Shown here: positions 21,731 through 32,959 of the stretch, in pieces
Layout: the number at the start of each line of letters is the position of its first letter
How positions within the stretch are numbered: the first letter of the stretch is position 1
Position numbers and translations under genes: made by a program
Origin: Siphonodentalium dalli
Lineage: Eukaryota; Mollusca; Scaphopoda; Gadilida; Siphonodentaliidae
Length of the DNA stretch: 64,000 nt
Assembly: GCA_032622095.1 (NCBI GenBank)
Contig: CP136064.1
Coordinates: forward strand, 149,049,819 to 149,113,818
Direction: 5' to 3'
Notes under the pieces: model-generated
The model's database searches: none
What the model was told of the DNA's origin: nothing
Seen by the model: the letters and a program-made list of their open reading frames with translations, nothing else

Positions 21731-21860
21731 CTCACACACACACACACACACACCATCTCACACACACACCCTCACACGCTCTCACACACACACCCTCACA
21801 CCATCTCACACACACACACACACACACCCTCACACACACACCCTCGCACACACACACATG
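21697..21860. repeat. (CA)n array with CCCTC interruptions
   Basis: Long CA tract with recurring CCATCTCACAC and CCCTCACAC interruptions. It gives a His/Thr-rich open frame with no coding meaning. Confidence 0.9.
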
Positions 21861-22261
21861 TATATATATAATTGAAACAAATACATTGACATTACAAGAT
21901 GGCAGAACTTTTTAGCAAGGGGTATGGAATACAGAGTGTGAGAGTTGCCGAGGCTGCATGTTGTTCCACGCGTAATCCAAACTCCGAGCAATATGAAGAT
22001 GGTAGCCAGTAATGAGACATATAGATATATTGTTTCCAAATTGTCTTAATGGAGTTCGCTACACGGGTTTCGAATTTTGGAATGTATCATATTTATTTTC
22101 TCTCTCCCAGTATGAAAATATAGGGTGGGAGCTTCGGTATAGTGGGTTTATCATCCTGGTTGGCTTTGGAGTCAGGATTATTGTTTCTTTAACTATATAT
22201 ATTGGTAGTTTATTCCATTCTAAGACGACTGAGGGGAGAAAAGATTGTCTAATGTGTTATT

Positions 22262-23060
22262 GCCAAATAATGATATAACCTATCAGGGAAACTTAGATGA
22301 TATCCCGTGCGTTCTCCCGAACGTTCTGGGAACAGGTTATTTAGATATAATGGACAGTCTTCGTATATAATTCTATGAATTACTTGGATGTGACGATGTT
22401 GTCCGCGTCTCTCTAGTGTACGCCTCCCAACCTCGTGCCATAATCTGATGATACTGATGGGCGGTTTAAACAGGTGACAATTCGAGCGGCAGACCCCCAA
22501 ACAACATCAGCATATATAGTCTAAAATAGGAATACCGTATATACGCTGATATACGTGGCATATTTTGTTTTTCAAGAGTCTTTCTATCGAGATTGTTTTT
22601 AAATTTCCTCAACTGTTGTATAGTCTATATAGATACAGCTTTTTTTGCCGTATACTCAATGTGTTGGTGCCACTTTAAATTAGAATGAAGCTCAAGACCG
22701 AGGTATTTATGCGACTATTATTTTATTATGTTTTTGTTCTTGAAAATTATGTTTAAAGGGTCGTAGTTCCAAGTAAAAGAGAACGATATTGCTTTTGTTG
22801 TCTGTGGATTAAATGTGACCATGCATGCAACCATGCATCGTTCAGCCATCTTCCAAAGTCTTCGTTGACTTCTAATTTAAGCATTTTTATAGATCAAAAT
22901 GTGACGTTGTATGGCATGTGTCATCTGCGTACATCCTAATTGCGGACTCCCGCTGGAATAGTTTGGAAATCAGAATAAGTATCACTACTCGTTGCTTCCT
23001 ATTGGTGAGATAGTCCTCCAGAAATTCTGAGAGTCTTCCGCGTTAGGCTGTGTCTTGTGC
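22262..23060 (-). pseudogene. Decayed LINE reverse transcriptase, CR1/Jockey-like
   Basis: On the minus strand, in order: LSEFLEDYLTNRKQRVVI (23040-22970, the usual YL-x-x-RKQ-x-V motif of RT), then YADDTCHT (near 22925, the catalytic YADD box), VTFNPQTTKA (near 22820), and RRTLERRGQHRHI ... FPERSGERTGYHL (22440-22300), the C-terminal part. The segment with the usual GVPQGS motif between the first two is deleted, and stops and frameshifts separate the rest. It is inactive. The clade is inferred from motif style only. Confidence 0.7.
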
Positions 23061-23659
23061 GCATTGGGGTTGATCATGTTATCTGCATGACGAGGGTATG
23101 GCCCATTGTGGACTTACTTCATGTTGTAGTTTCGTCCAAATTAGAACTATTGTGTGGAAACTTAGATTCCATGCAAGTAATATTTCTTATCAAGCCCGTC
23201 TCACTTTTTGTTTAGATTCTAGTATGTTAAATAACATAACTGAATAAGAAGTACCACCTACAAGACGCTATGGACAGAACACAGTGTGCAGTTTAATCGA
23301 TAATCTTTTATCGAATAAGTTGTGAATATATTTGAGCGTATAGCGCGAGTGAAACGTAAAGTTTTATCGGCCGTCCGCGAGTGAACTCGAAATTCGAGAG
23401 TATTATGCAAGTTGTGTTCTATATTTATTCCACACCCTTGTGTCGGAAAATGCAATCCTTCAATGTAGCGTTCATTGATACTATGATTACCATAATTTTA
23501 ATTTAAGTCTGATGAAAACCCGGTATTTTTGGGGGCATCGATAACGTCAGCGCAAAGTATAGTTCCGGCTTGTATTCATCGTGTGGTATACAACAATATG
23601 TATTGAATGGCTGTGATTCCGTTCAATACGTGTGTCTCGCGCCAACGGTGTGAATTTGT

Positions 23660-23868
23660 ATAGACCAACTCTGAGTGGGGGTATATTGGATTGATCTTGT
23701 CCGTCCGTCCGTCCGGACGTTCGACGTCTATCCACCGTTTTCCGTCCGTCCAAACACCAGTTGTCGGATATGAATGCAATTTGGTATGGATGTTCACCAC
23801 CACGAGTGTTCATTAATTGTTTTCGTTTTAGAGTTATTCATCTTTGTTTTTCTGGAAATGCTTTTTTG

Positions 23869-23904
<36 letters not shown>

Positions 23905-24480
23905 GTGTGTGGGTGTGTGTGTGTTCGTCCGAGCAGATATCTCCACCACAATTTTACGAATCTCCATGAAATTTGGTATGGATGTTCATTACTATGAGGA
24001 CATTCAACGGAGTGTTCAATCGTTTTTTCCTGATTTTCCGTTCTAGAGTTGTTCATCTTTATTTATCTGGAAATATTTTGTTTTTTTGTCCGTCCGATCC
24101 GATATCTTCACCACCAGTTGACGAATCTCAATGATATTTAGTATGGCTGTTCACTACTTTGAGGGCAATCAAGTAAGTGTTCAATCGTTTTATTGAGTAT
24201 TCAATCGTTTTTGTTTTTTCTGGTTTTCCGTTCTAGAGTTATTCATCTTTGTAGATTTGGAAGTGTTGGTTTTGTGTCCGTATCTCCACCACGGATATCA
24301 ATGAAGTTTGGTATGGATGTTCACTATTATGATGGCAATCTATTTAGTGTTCATTCTTTTTGTTCATGTTTTCAGTTGTACAGTTATTTATCTTTGTTTA
24401 TATGAAAATGTTGGGTGTTTTTTCCCGTCCAAGCAGATCACTCACCAATACTTTGTCGGTTCGAATTTGCCAGCACCCCC
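23660..24480. repeat. Diverged tandem array, GGGGGTATA-headed family
   Basis: The head GTGGGGGTATATTGGATTGA and a GTCCGTCCGTCCGTCC tract lead about four diverged units of roughly 150-190 bases, each with TTTGGTATGGATGTTCA, TCTAGAGTTATTCATC and TTTGTCCGTCC. A GT microsatellite lies inside at 23868-23921. Confidence 0.75.
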
Positions 24481-24529
24481 GGTGCAATCTCTTGATTTAT
24501 CTATATATTTCACATAGAAAACCTCTTCT

Positions 24530-24639
24530 GAACTACGCTCAATTGTAAATATTTAAATCTCGATTCGGGACGCAACTATCGTTTGAACTACGCTCAATTG
24601 TAAATATTTACATCTCGATTCGGGATGCAACTATCGTCG
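24530..24639. repeat. Tandem duplication of 55 bp
   Basis: GAACTACGCTCAATTGTAAA begins at 24530 and 24585. The two copies differ at about two or three positions, so the duplication is recent. Confidence 0.9.
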
Positions 24640-25789
24640 ATAAATGATTTCGCCATCGAGAGTCAATGCATTCAATTACTATATAAGAATGACGGTGTGT
24701 GTTGTCAATTTCGAGTAATATTTCTGAAAAATAACTACTTTGAGCGAGATTATTCTCAAATTCTAATTGATTACCATACCGGAGTGTTTCACATCACTTT
24801 AATTTTTCAATAACAAAACTACATTATTTGGTATTTCTAGGTAAAGTTTCTAATGCACATTTGGTTGAAAATTGTTTCCAGTAGAATAAAGCAACAAATA
24901 ATGTTAAATTATATTTCGTATGTTTTAACTGGGCTATGTAACTATGAATACATTGTTAATTGGATCAACTGGTGCTGTCTAATATAACATTTAATATCTA
25001 TGGTTCATTGTTATTGCCAATTTAGTCGTGCGACCTTGCTAATGGTCGTGTTTTAATTATTGTCTTAATCCCATATAAATATCGATTATTCGTCTTGCGC
25101 TTATATTTACGTATTCGTTTCAGTTATACTTTAACGGTACATAAAAACGAGGCCACTCATATGCGTAGAGCACGTGTAGGGTGGCGCGTGTTAGTTACAG
25201 GCAACTATAATGAATGACTTGTCAACAACAAGGCGAGTCAATATGGAACACATAAAATACGGCGGCTCTCATGTACAAAGAATGGATCGGGTGAAACAAA
25301 AAACACGTTACGCCACAATTTCCATACGTTGATTGTTGATTGGCTCATCAATTATCGTGTATAGATGGTGCTACTTTGAGCACGCGACGGGGTTCGAGGC
25401 TATTTGCCGGGTTCTCCAAAAGTGATTAGTACGATATTCTGTAAACATGAATATATCATGTTTGTGTGGAAACTGTCGATAGAATGGTTATAATCATCAT
25501 GAGTTCACAAAAACATAATTAGCAAATAAAACAATATGGTGCCTATCTGCGACACTAAAACGATTTTTTCTGTGAAAAAGTATCACTTCGGGTGGCGCCA
25601 CTACGATATGTTTTATGCCACACGATTAAAGATGATTACTGCATGTGGAGTATAATAATGATGCATTCAGAACAACGTTGAAGAATATCTCTGTGCAATA
25701 CATGACTATGAATTTCCAGCCGTAGTATACAAGTAAACAGTAAAAGGGACCATGACGAGAAACTCGGGGTTTTTTTTTTTACTACAACT
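24640..25789. other. No recognisable feature
   Basis: AT-rich and without a long open frame. An 11-base T run lies near 25770, just before the next tandem array. Confidence 0.45.
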
Positions 25790-26900
25790 TGACAAGTTTG
25801 AGCTATTGCTATGGGCTGGCGTCCGTCGTCGGTCCGTCCGTCAACAATTTCGTTTAGCACACCCTATATGCCACATCTCTCCAATATTCGTTAAAAACAT
25901 GGCCGCCAGCAGCCATCAAGGATTTCATAGTTTAATCCATCGACACACCCTGCAGCCCGCATTTATTGGATAATAGTTTTTAAACTTTATAGACATGTGT
26001 ACGATTATCTCTAAATGGGAACTATCGAATTTGAACGATTTCCGACAAAAATATAGCCGACGGCAGCCATCTTGAAGTTTACTCTTTGCATGACTAAATT
26101 ATATGGCACATCCTACAGGCCACACCCCTCATCCGATCACCACAAAACTTCAAGAAGATCACTAGATGCGGGTGCCATCAATTTAGTTTTGAATAGCGAT
26201 GAAAAATATGGCCACCGGCAGCCATCCAGCATTTTAATCTTTGCATGAATAAATCCTTTGGCACACCCTGCAGGCGACATCCCTCATCCGGTCGCACCAA
26301 ACTTCATATTGATCATCGGAGTGACCTCTAGGTGGGAGCATACCACCCCCGAAGTTTGTTTAAAGACATGGCCGCCAGTGGTCATCCTCTATTTAAAATT
26401 TGAATCCATCGGCTCACCCTGCAGCCCATAATTATTGATAAAATGTTTTTTGAATTTACAGGGATGTTTCGGATCACCTCTAGATGGGAGCTATTGAAAT
26501 TGAACAATTTTCTATGAAAACATGGTCGCCGGTAGCCATTTTGGATTTTATTCTTTGCATGACAAAACCCTTTGGCACACACTTCAGGTCACATCCCTCA
26601 TCCGATCGTCATTAAACTTCATAAGAATCAACATGATGGTGACCTCGAAATGGGAGACATCTTTTTGAAAATTCGTTAAAAACATGGCAACCAGCAGCCA
26701 TTTTGATTTAAAATTTAAATCCATCGACACACTTTACAGCCTGCATTTATTGGGGACATGTTTTGAAAATGTACAGCCATGTTTATGATCACCTCTAGAT
26801 GGGATATATTGAATTTGAATGATTTTCCACACAAAAGATGGCAGCCATCTTGGATTTTATACTTTAATTGACTAAATACTTAGGCATGCCATATACCCAA
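25790..26900. repeat. Diverged tandem array of about 160 bp with GGCCGCCAGCAGCCAT
   Basis: The head TTGACAAGTTTGAGCTATTG and GTCCGTCGTCGGTCCGTCCG leads six or seven units. Each has a variant of ATGGCCGCCAGCAGCCAT (near 25900, 26050, 26210, 26370, 26525 and 26690), CACACCCTGCAGGC and CTCATCCGATC. The organisation is like the 23.6-kb family: a head, a GTCC tract, then diverged core repeats. Confidence 0.75.
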
Positions 26901-28164
26901 CAGTTTCCATCCAATTGATCCCAAACTGCATATGACTCTTCAGTTTGACCTCTGTTATATATTACTTAAACAATTGAACTGCCCGCATACCGTATCGCTC
27001 TATTGACTGTAAGGTGTGACATAATCCCCTCTTCAAGTTGAACTGTAGTATCGTTGCCATTATACTTTCATTTATTGTATACAAGACTATAATTATAGGT
27101 CATGTTGCTGTTTCGGAACAATGCACAAAAAGGTATCACCATTCTTGCAACCTCTTGAATGCTTGCACTGTTTATATTTTCATATAGTTATATGCCTACA
27201 TACAATGTGCATATATGTTTTTTGTAACGAAAATAGTTCGGGGTATATGCAAATATATCTAATTTATAGTAATTTATGAGCGGGAAGCGTCATTCGGTCA
27301 AACTGCGTTGCACGAACCAACGCATCACTGTGCCACACTATTATACACGCAATGCACAGCTCTCGAATCAGTTCAAGAACTATTTGTATACCATCGAGAT
27401 AATTTCAACATATACACAGGGTCTACATATATATATAATGAAAAGTCGATGGGTCGAAGTGAAAAATGCATGGGTATACATATTTTTCCGACCTCGGAAC
27501 TTGTACATTTTAAAGTTGATATCGTATAGATCGAACCACAATATCTGAGATTGTATACAATATCTGAGATTGTATGTTACGTATAATTCGTCGCCGATAT
27601 TATATCTGAGTTGGAAGTTGCATGATACAATGCATAGAAGTGCGTATAGTACTGCAGTCCGCGTTGTTTCGTGCTATGTTTAGTCGACGGTATATATATA
27701 CATAACGAATTCACTGTCCACGTCACCAACAGACATCAGAAACCGGATGCGCATGACAAACAACGCTACCACTGAATTCCATATGGCGTGAGACGTTACG
27801 GACAACGAAAACTTCAAAAATCGAATCACTGGCTATCGTGTTAGTAATGTCGCGATAGACGAAATAGTTCGCGACATGTCCGTAACCAATTTCCGTCGAG
27901 CCAACACTGTTCGTTGGAATTTCGAAGGATACTTGTTAAAATGTCGTGATACGTGGCTGTTCGCTCAATTTGATCAAGATAGTTTAATTCGATAATTATT
28001 GACTTCGCCCTCAAGATGTTCAAGCACGATAGAACACGTGAATAGGACTAACTGTGAAGCAAATTATAGAGTGAAAGGGCGGAAAGGCAAGATATCGTGA
28101 ATGTCGCGAAGTTGTTAACCCACATGAGCAACTGCCAACCGATTATCGTATTGTCATCTTAAGG
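26901..28164. other. No recognisable feature
   Basis: Unique-looking sequence. A 21-base duplication around CAATATCTGAGATTGTAT near 27540-27575 is the only repeat seen. Confidence 0.45.
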
Positions 28165-28469
28165 TCGTTCCACACCGGGCGCGAGCGAGCGATTATAACG
28201 GCCGTTTTCTAACGTCCGTAGCAGTTGAAAGCGCGCGATTTTTATGTTCACACCGCAAGCGACCGACTCGCTGAACACGAGGCGATTATAGCAATGATTT
28301 TATGCTTCGCCGAATTCTCGCTTTGTGGCAAACCAGCGATATAATTTGACCGCTCTCAAATAGGGTGTTTATCCGACCGTATTTTTTCTATTTGAGGACG
28401 ACATACTCATTTGTCGCCGCGATAATGGAGGACTTTAGCGAGAGGCTAATAATCGAAGTACAACGCCAT

Positions 28470-28556
28470 GTGTGTCTGTATGACACGTGTGTGTCTGTGT
28501 GAGTGTGTGTGTCTGTATGACTGTATGACTGTATGTATGTATGTATGTATGTATGC
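28470..28556. repeat. GTGTCTGT / GTATGTAT simple repeat
   Basis: Mixed GTGTCTGTATGAC and pure ATGT tetranucleotide tracts, with the CATGTGTGTCTGTATGAC block repeated. Confidence 0.85.
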
Positions 28557-28846
28557 CATGTGTGTCTGTATGACTTATGTCTCTATGACCAAATAATTAA
28601 ACCATTTATTTTTGTGATTTTTCGTGACTGAAATTCCACCTTAGAATACTATACTCAGTTTATTCCTTGTAAAGAACCAAAATCATGGACCGTATAATCT
28701 GCTCCATTGGCTCGTGAAATATATTTTGGTATAATCAGGGGAAATGATAAAGAATGTAACGAGGCTAGTTTATTCGAAAAGACGTTGTGTTAAACATGAG
28801 ACAATGCATTCATCAACTAATAATAATCGCGTATTACCGGGTGGTG

Positions 28847-29609
28847 CACTCTTATAACTAATGTGTGGAAACGATTACACATCAAATGTGTAAACCCGGT
28901 TAATACACATATCAATGTGTAGTTTTACATACAAATACATTGACCAAGTGCCGTTCTTCACATAGTGTGTACATTTTATTACACACAATTGTGTAAGAAC
29001 GTAGAGCATGCGCATTGCGTGCCTTCAGTTTCATAGTCTGCTACATGACGGCGATATTGTTTGAGTATATTTTTTGGAATACAATCTACAGCGATCGTAT
29101 ATAGACAAGGGATGTAAGTTCAGAATTCCGACTTGTGAGTATAGTATTAATGATATATGAGGGTTTATTTGTTAAAACGTTCATGTATAATACTAATCTT
29201 ACCCTTGTTTATATGATTGTTGTAATACGTTAATACTAATCACGTGCAACCACAACACGACCCTGGTATGTTCATTTAAAACGAAAACTCACACATGACA
29301 GAGCAAAATATTACGTACCATTGTACCATGTGTACGCCATGAAAGTTTTAACATATAAATCTCCATTTGTCATGAATACTATATACCCACAGTTCGGAAT
29401 ACTGCACTTACATTCTTGTTTACGATATACATGCATGTGTAAGAATTTACACAAAATGTGTAAGGCATAGGTGTTGGTTTTATGCACACCAGTGTGTATA
29501 AATTGACCCATTTATTGTGTAAAATATGTTTAAGATCAAAAATTAATAATGGTTGTGTAGCAGCGCTACACATTGTGTGTAGAAACCCTACACATTATTC
29601 ATAAGAGTG
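28847..29609. mobile_element. Nested inverted-repeat element rich in ACACAT/ATGTGT (763 bp)
   Basis: The left end CACTCTTATAACTAATGTG and right end CACATTATTCATAAGAGTG are imperfect complements. The body is studded with TTACACA, TGTGTAA and ATGTGTAG motifs in both orientations. CA...TG termini are compatible with hAT-type ends, but no clean target duplication was seen. No coding capacity. Confidence 0.65.
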
Positions 29610-29968
29610 TGGGGTGGGGGATATCCCCCACGCAGCCACCTGACTCCCCTGAAATTAGCGTACACACAGAATAATAACCTGACTATCGCGCGCGACGAAG
29701 CGTTTCAGTCGCTTGCGGTGTGAACATAAAAATCGCGCGCTTTGAACTGCTACGGCCGAAAACCAGTAAGCAAGCAAGTTTCTTTTTGATTTCTTCACAT
29801 GCAATGTTTGATTTCGCATTTTTCACAAGGATTCAACAATACACTTTGATTTAATTTAATTATTAGAAATATTTGTTCATGTTCAAAATCATTTCACCTT
29901 TTAAGTCTTAGGTATGAATTATCATCATTTGAAATCAAACTGCAGCTTTAGTTCATAAAGTATATTCA

Positions 29969-31255
29969 GTTTACTATGGGAACATGTCTCTATTCCGAGG
30001 GTTCGCTATTCCGAAGGTTCACTATTCCGAAGGTTCACTATTCCGAATGTTCGCTATTCCGAAGGTTCACTATTCCGAAGGTTCGCTATTCCGAAGGTTT
30101 TTGTTATTTTATAGGTTAATTCTATATTCTGAAGTATTGAGAGGGTTCTTTATCACGAAAACTCCTTTTATGAAAGAAATAACATAAAACAATAAAACAT
30201 TAAATGTGATTTTGTTTGTTTTCGCGGGTTTCCTTGGGGTTTAATGTCATTACGTATCACGTTATTCGTCAATACATATTCACATCAAGCAGACCACACA
30301 ATTGCTATGTTTCCATACGATTTAATGTCATTGCGTATGACGTTATATCTCAATAATAAGAATACGCCAGCTAAAGGCGGATTATAACAGTGGCGCTATA
30401 ACGCTCAATTAATACTGGAGCGCCATAACATACTGCATAACAGAATATCGCTAATAGACGGATATGAGATGAACGTAACTGCAATTGTGACTTTGTATTG
30501 ACTTTAATGCTCACTTAATTTCCGATTCACCTATTATTTTTTGATAGTGCCTTGATATACGGTTTTAATAACAATATATGCCATACCATATGATTAAAAT
30601 ACTGTAATTCATCACCATTTGAAACGTCTGTGTCTCGGAAGATGCCCAATGAGAAATAGAAAACAGCTGAAATCAGTCCCAAGATTCCCCCGTCATCGCT
30701 CCCAGAACGCAACAGAATTCAAACTAAAAATGTATTTTCAATGAAAGGGGAATAACTCTATCTTTAAAATATAGTTATTCCCCTCCATTGAAAATAATAC
30801 ACTTTGAGCAAAAAAACCAGATGAAACTTAAGCACAAAACACGTCGGTAACTCACAAAAAACAACATGTTTACAGTTTATTACACCAGATAAGTTGATAA
30901 TACAATGAGAGCTTCCTATTTCAAATGGTGTGTAATATGACTTATATTATAGATATGTGATTTGGGGGTTCGAAAGGCCTGGGCCTTTAATGTTGATGTT
31001 TCTTTCAAGTACAGATTGCCAGTTCGGACAGACTGTATCTCTTACATGTAGTTTATTTCAGTCACGCAGTCATCGTGTTTTCAAATTTCCATACATTTCT
31101 GGTTAAGTATACGCCCAGAATAGAAAACGTCGGAATAGCGAACCTTCGGAATAGCGAACCTTCGGAATAGCGAACCTTCGGAATAATGAACCTTCGGAAT
31201 AGAGAACCTTCGGAATAATGAACCTTCGGAATAGAGAACCCTACCCGTTTACTAT
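29969..31255. mobile_element. Foldback-type element with tandem-repeat arms and 9-bp target duplication
   Basis: The element spans 29978-31246 (1269 bp) between exact copies of GTTTACTAT at 29969-29977 and 31247-31255. Both ends start GGG and then TCTCTATTCCGA. The left arm (to about 30100) is a direct array of the 18-mer TTCGCTATTCCGAAGGTT; the right arm (31130-31240) is the same array inverted. Drosophila Foldback elements likewise have tandem-repeat arms and 9-bp duplications (established knowledge). The core has no transposase but contains a 66-base hairpin. Confidence 0.9.
30732..30797. repeat. Hairpin of about 66 bases inside the foldback core
   Basis: TATTTTCAATG and AGGGGAATAACT on the left pair with AGTTATTCCCCT and CATTGAAAATA on the right. 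The loop is about 18 bases of A/T. It could be a nested mini-element. Confidence 0.8.
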
Positions 31256-32631
31256 ATATACACGCAAATCAGTGAATTAACTAAATTTCTAGCTGAGATG
31301 CATGAACTGACATATATGTGACCTTGAAAGTAGTGGCGACTTGCACGTATCTCTGCTGCAAACTTGTGTGGTTCTCGTTCCATATACTTGGTCAAGTCTC
31401 GTTATCTATAGTGTTGAAAGAGAATCGGATTACCCTCGGCGTATTAGACTCGAATTGCCCTTTACCCTGTTATACATCAAGCAATTTTGTTTTTCATTTC
31501 TTCACGTGCAATGTTTGATTTCGTATTTTGCAGCTCTGCTTGCAAAGAAGGAGTCTTATGTTTGGTTGCGTTTGTGACTGAAAGGGAACACAATAATGTG
31601 TCGTGTGGCACGGCAAAGTATCGAACCACCGCTGAGGAATAAAGCAGACGATACAGTAACCAGACTGCTGGGCTCCGGTATATAAACATCTCCGGACGGA
31701 ATTGTCGCAAGATCTTTGATTTGTCACAAAGGGCAACTTATAGTCAATACTCTTTCAAGGCAAGCGGCGTCTCCCGTCCGCTCGTGCCTCACGAAGGCGA
31801 GAAAATAGCATTTCCTGGCGAACCGAGCAGTCTGAGTACACACAGCGTACAGTATAAAGGCCGATAAATCCGTACTTACTCACACCAAAATATAAAATAT
31901 GCGCCAGTACAAACATAACACGGGTGGCTATAATATTGTCATTTATAAAACAGAACAATTGATGTTAGGATCAATCGGTTCATGAAGAAATAGATGGGCT
32001 GATATTCCACGTCTATAATATACAGTTGCTTCTCTGCTTCAAATACTCAGTTATAGACTTTCATCTCAGTGCATATACACAATAGCTTCTCGTTTTAGCA
32101 CGGTAAACAGTTCAGGTGAGAACATTCCCAGCCTCTAAGACTGATAAGGTGGAACTTGGTGAGAAATGTATAAGAATTCGAATTCATTTGTTGAAATAAA
32201 TACTCCTTTGTGTTTTAGAGCATGATTTGTATACTTTATTTGTATTTTGTGTTGAAGGGTTTTACCACTAAGTCTTGTTTGCTTCCAATGCGTTCTTGAC
32301 AACAAAGATTTTTTTTATACCGATTGTTTGGTCAGAATGCCTTACATGCATGCAGTGAAGGGATAGAAGATCGGGTACCGCAGTCTTTCGGGCAAACAAA
32401 TCACTTCGAGAATAGTTCTTCCACGGAATTTAAAAAACCGTCAATGATCTAAATGCTCTTATAGTACCATACTCTAAACAGTCTCTTAAAACTCTTAAAA
32501 ATACATTATCCTGAATTATATGCAGCCTATATTTTAAAGGAACTGGCCACTGGCTATTGTGCTAACGAGCGAGTCGCATTGATTTTGGGTGACTGTTTCA
32601 TTCTGTTGGGAACATGAAAATAAATTAAACC
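31256..32631. other. No recognisable feature
   Basis: Unique-looking, mixed composition. Open frames here are short, overlap on both strands and have no familiar motif. Confidence 0.45.
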
Positions 32632-32644
32632 GGGGGGGGGGGGG
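32632..32644. repeat. 13-base G run
   Basis: Uninterrupted guanines, one of at least fourteen such G or C runs in the window. Confidence 0.95.
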
Positions 32645-32757
32645 TAAAAAATTTGCAGGAAGGTATGCCGTTTTTTTTTTTGCATCTGGCATTTTTAGGG
32701 ACCCACCTCCCTCAAACCTGCAAAAATAAAATTGTTTACTCACAATTTTTTGACACC

Positions 32758-32945
32758 CATGATTATGATTATGATGATGATGACGACGAGGAGGAAGAGG
32801 ATGATAATAATGGATATGATGACGACGATGATGATGATGATGATGATGATGATGACGATTAGCATAATACAGATGACGATTATAGTGTTGATTAAGTTGA
32901 CGACGACGACGACGATGATGATGATGATTATGATGATGAGGACAA
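32758..32945. repeat. (GAT)n / (GAC)n trinucleotide repeat
   Basis: Imperfect trinucleotide array encoding poly-Asp in one frame and poly-Met in another. The frames are compositional and lack context for a gene. Confidence 0.9.
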
Positions 32946-32959
32946 ATTGAAGATGACGA

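Larger units (their letters stand above)
28165..29775. mobile_element. Inverted-repeat element with GC-rich arms, carrying a nested element
   Basis: The left arm at about 28215-28266 (GTAGCAGTTGAAAGCGCGCG, then TTTTTATGTTCACACCGC) is inverted at about 29705-29756 (GCGGTGTGAACATAAAAA, CGCGCGCTTT). Outer flanks are rich in GCGCG/GAGCGAGCG. There is no transposase. TGTC/TATG simple repeats (28470-28560) and the 763-bp element at 28847-29609 lie inside. Outer termini and target duplication are not resolved. Confidence 0.6.

Noticed and set aside
21623-21871. His-Thr-rich protein
   Set aside because: It arises from the CA microsatellite at 21697-21860.
29987-30100. CRISPR-like array of 18-mers
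   Set aside because: There are no unique spacers between units, and the array is one arm of a foldback element in an animal genome.
32653-32862. Aspartate-rich acidic protein (poly-Asp tail)
   Set aside because: It is the GAT/GAC microsatellite; the other frame gives poly-Met, and no upstream gene context is present.
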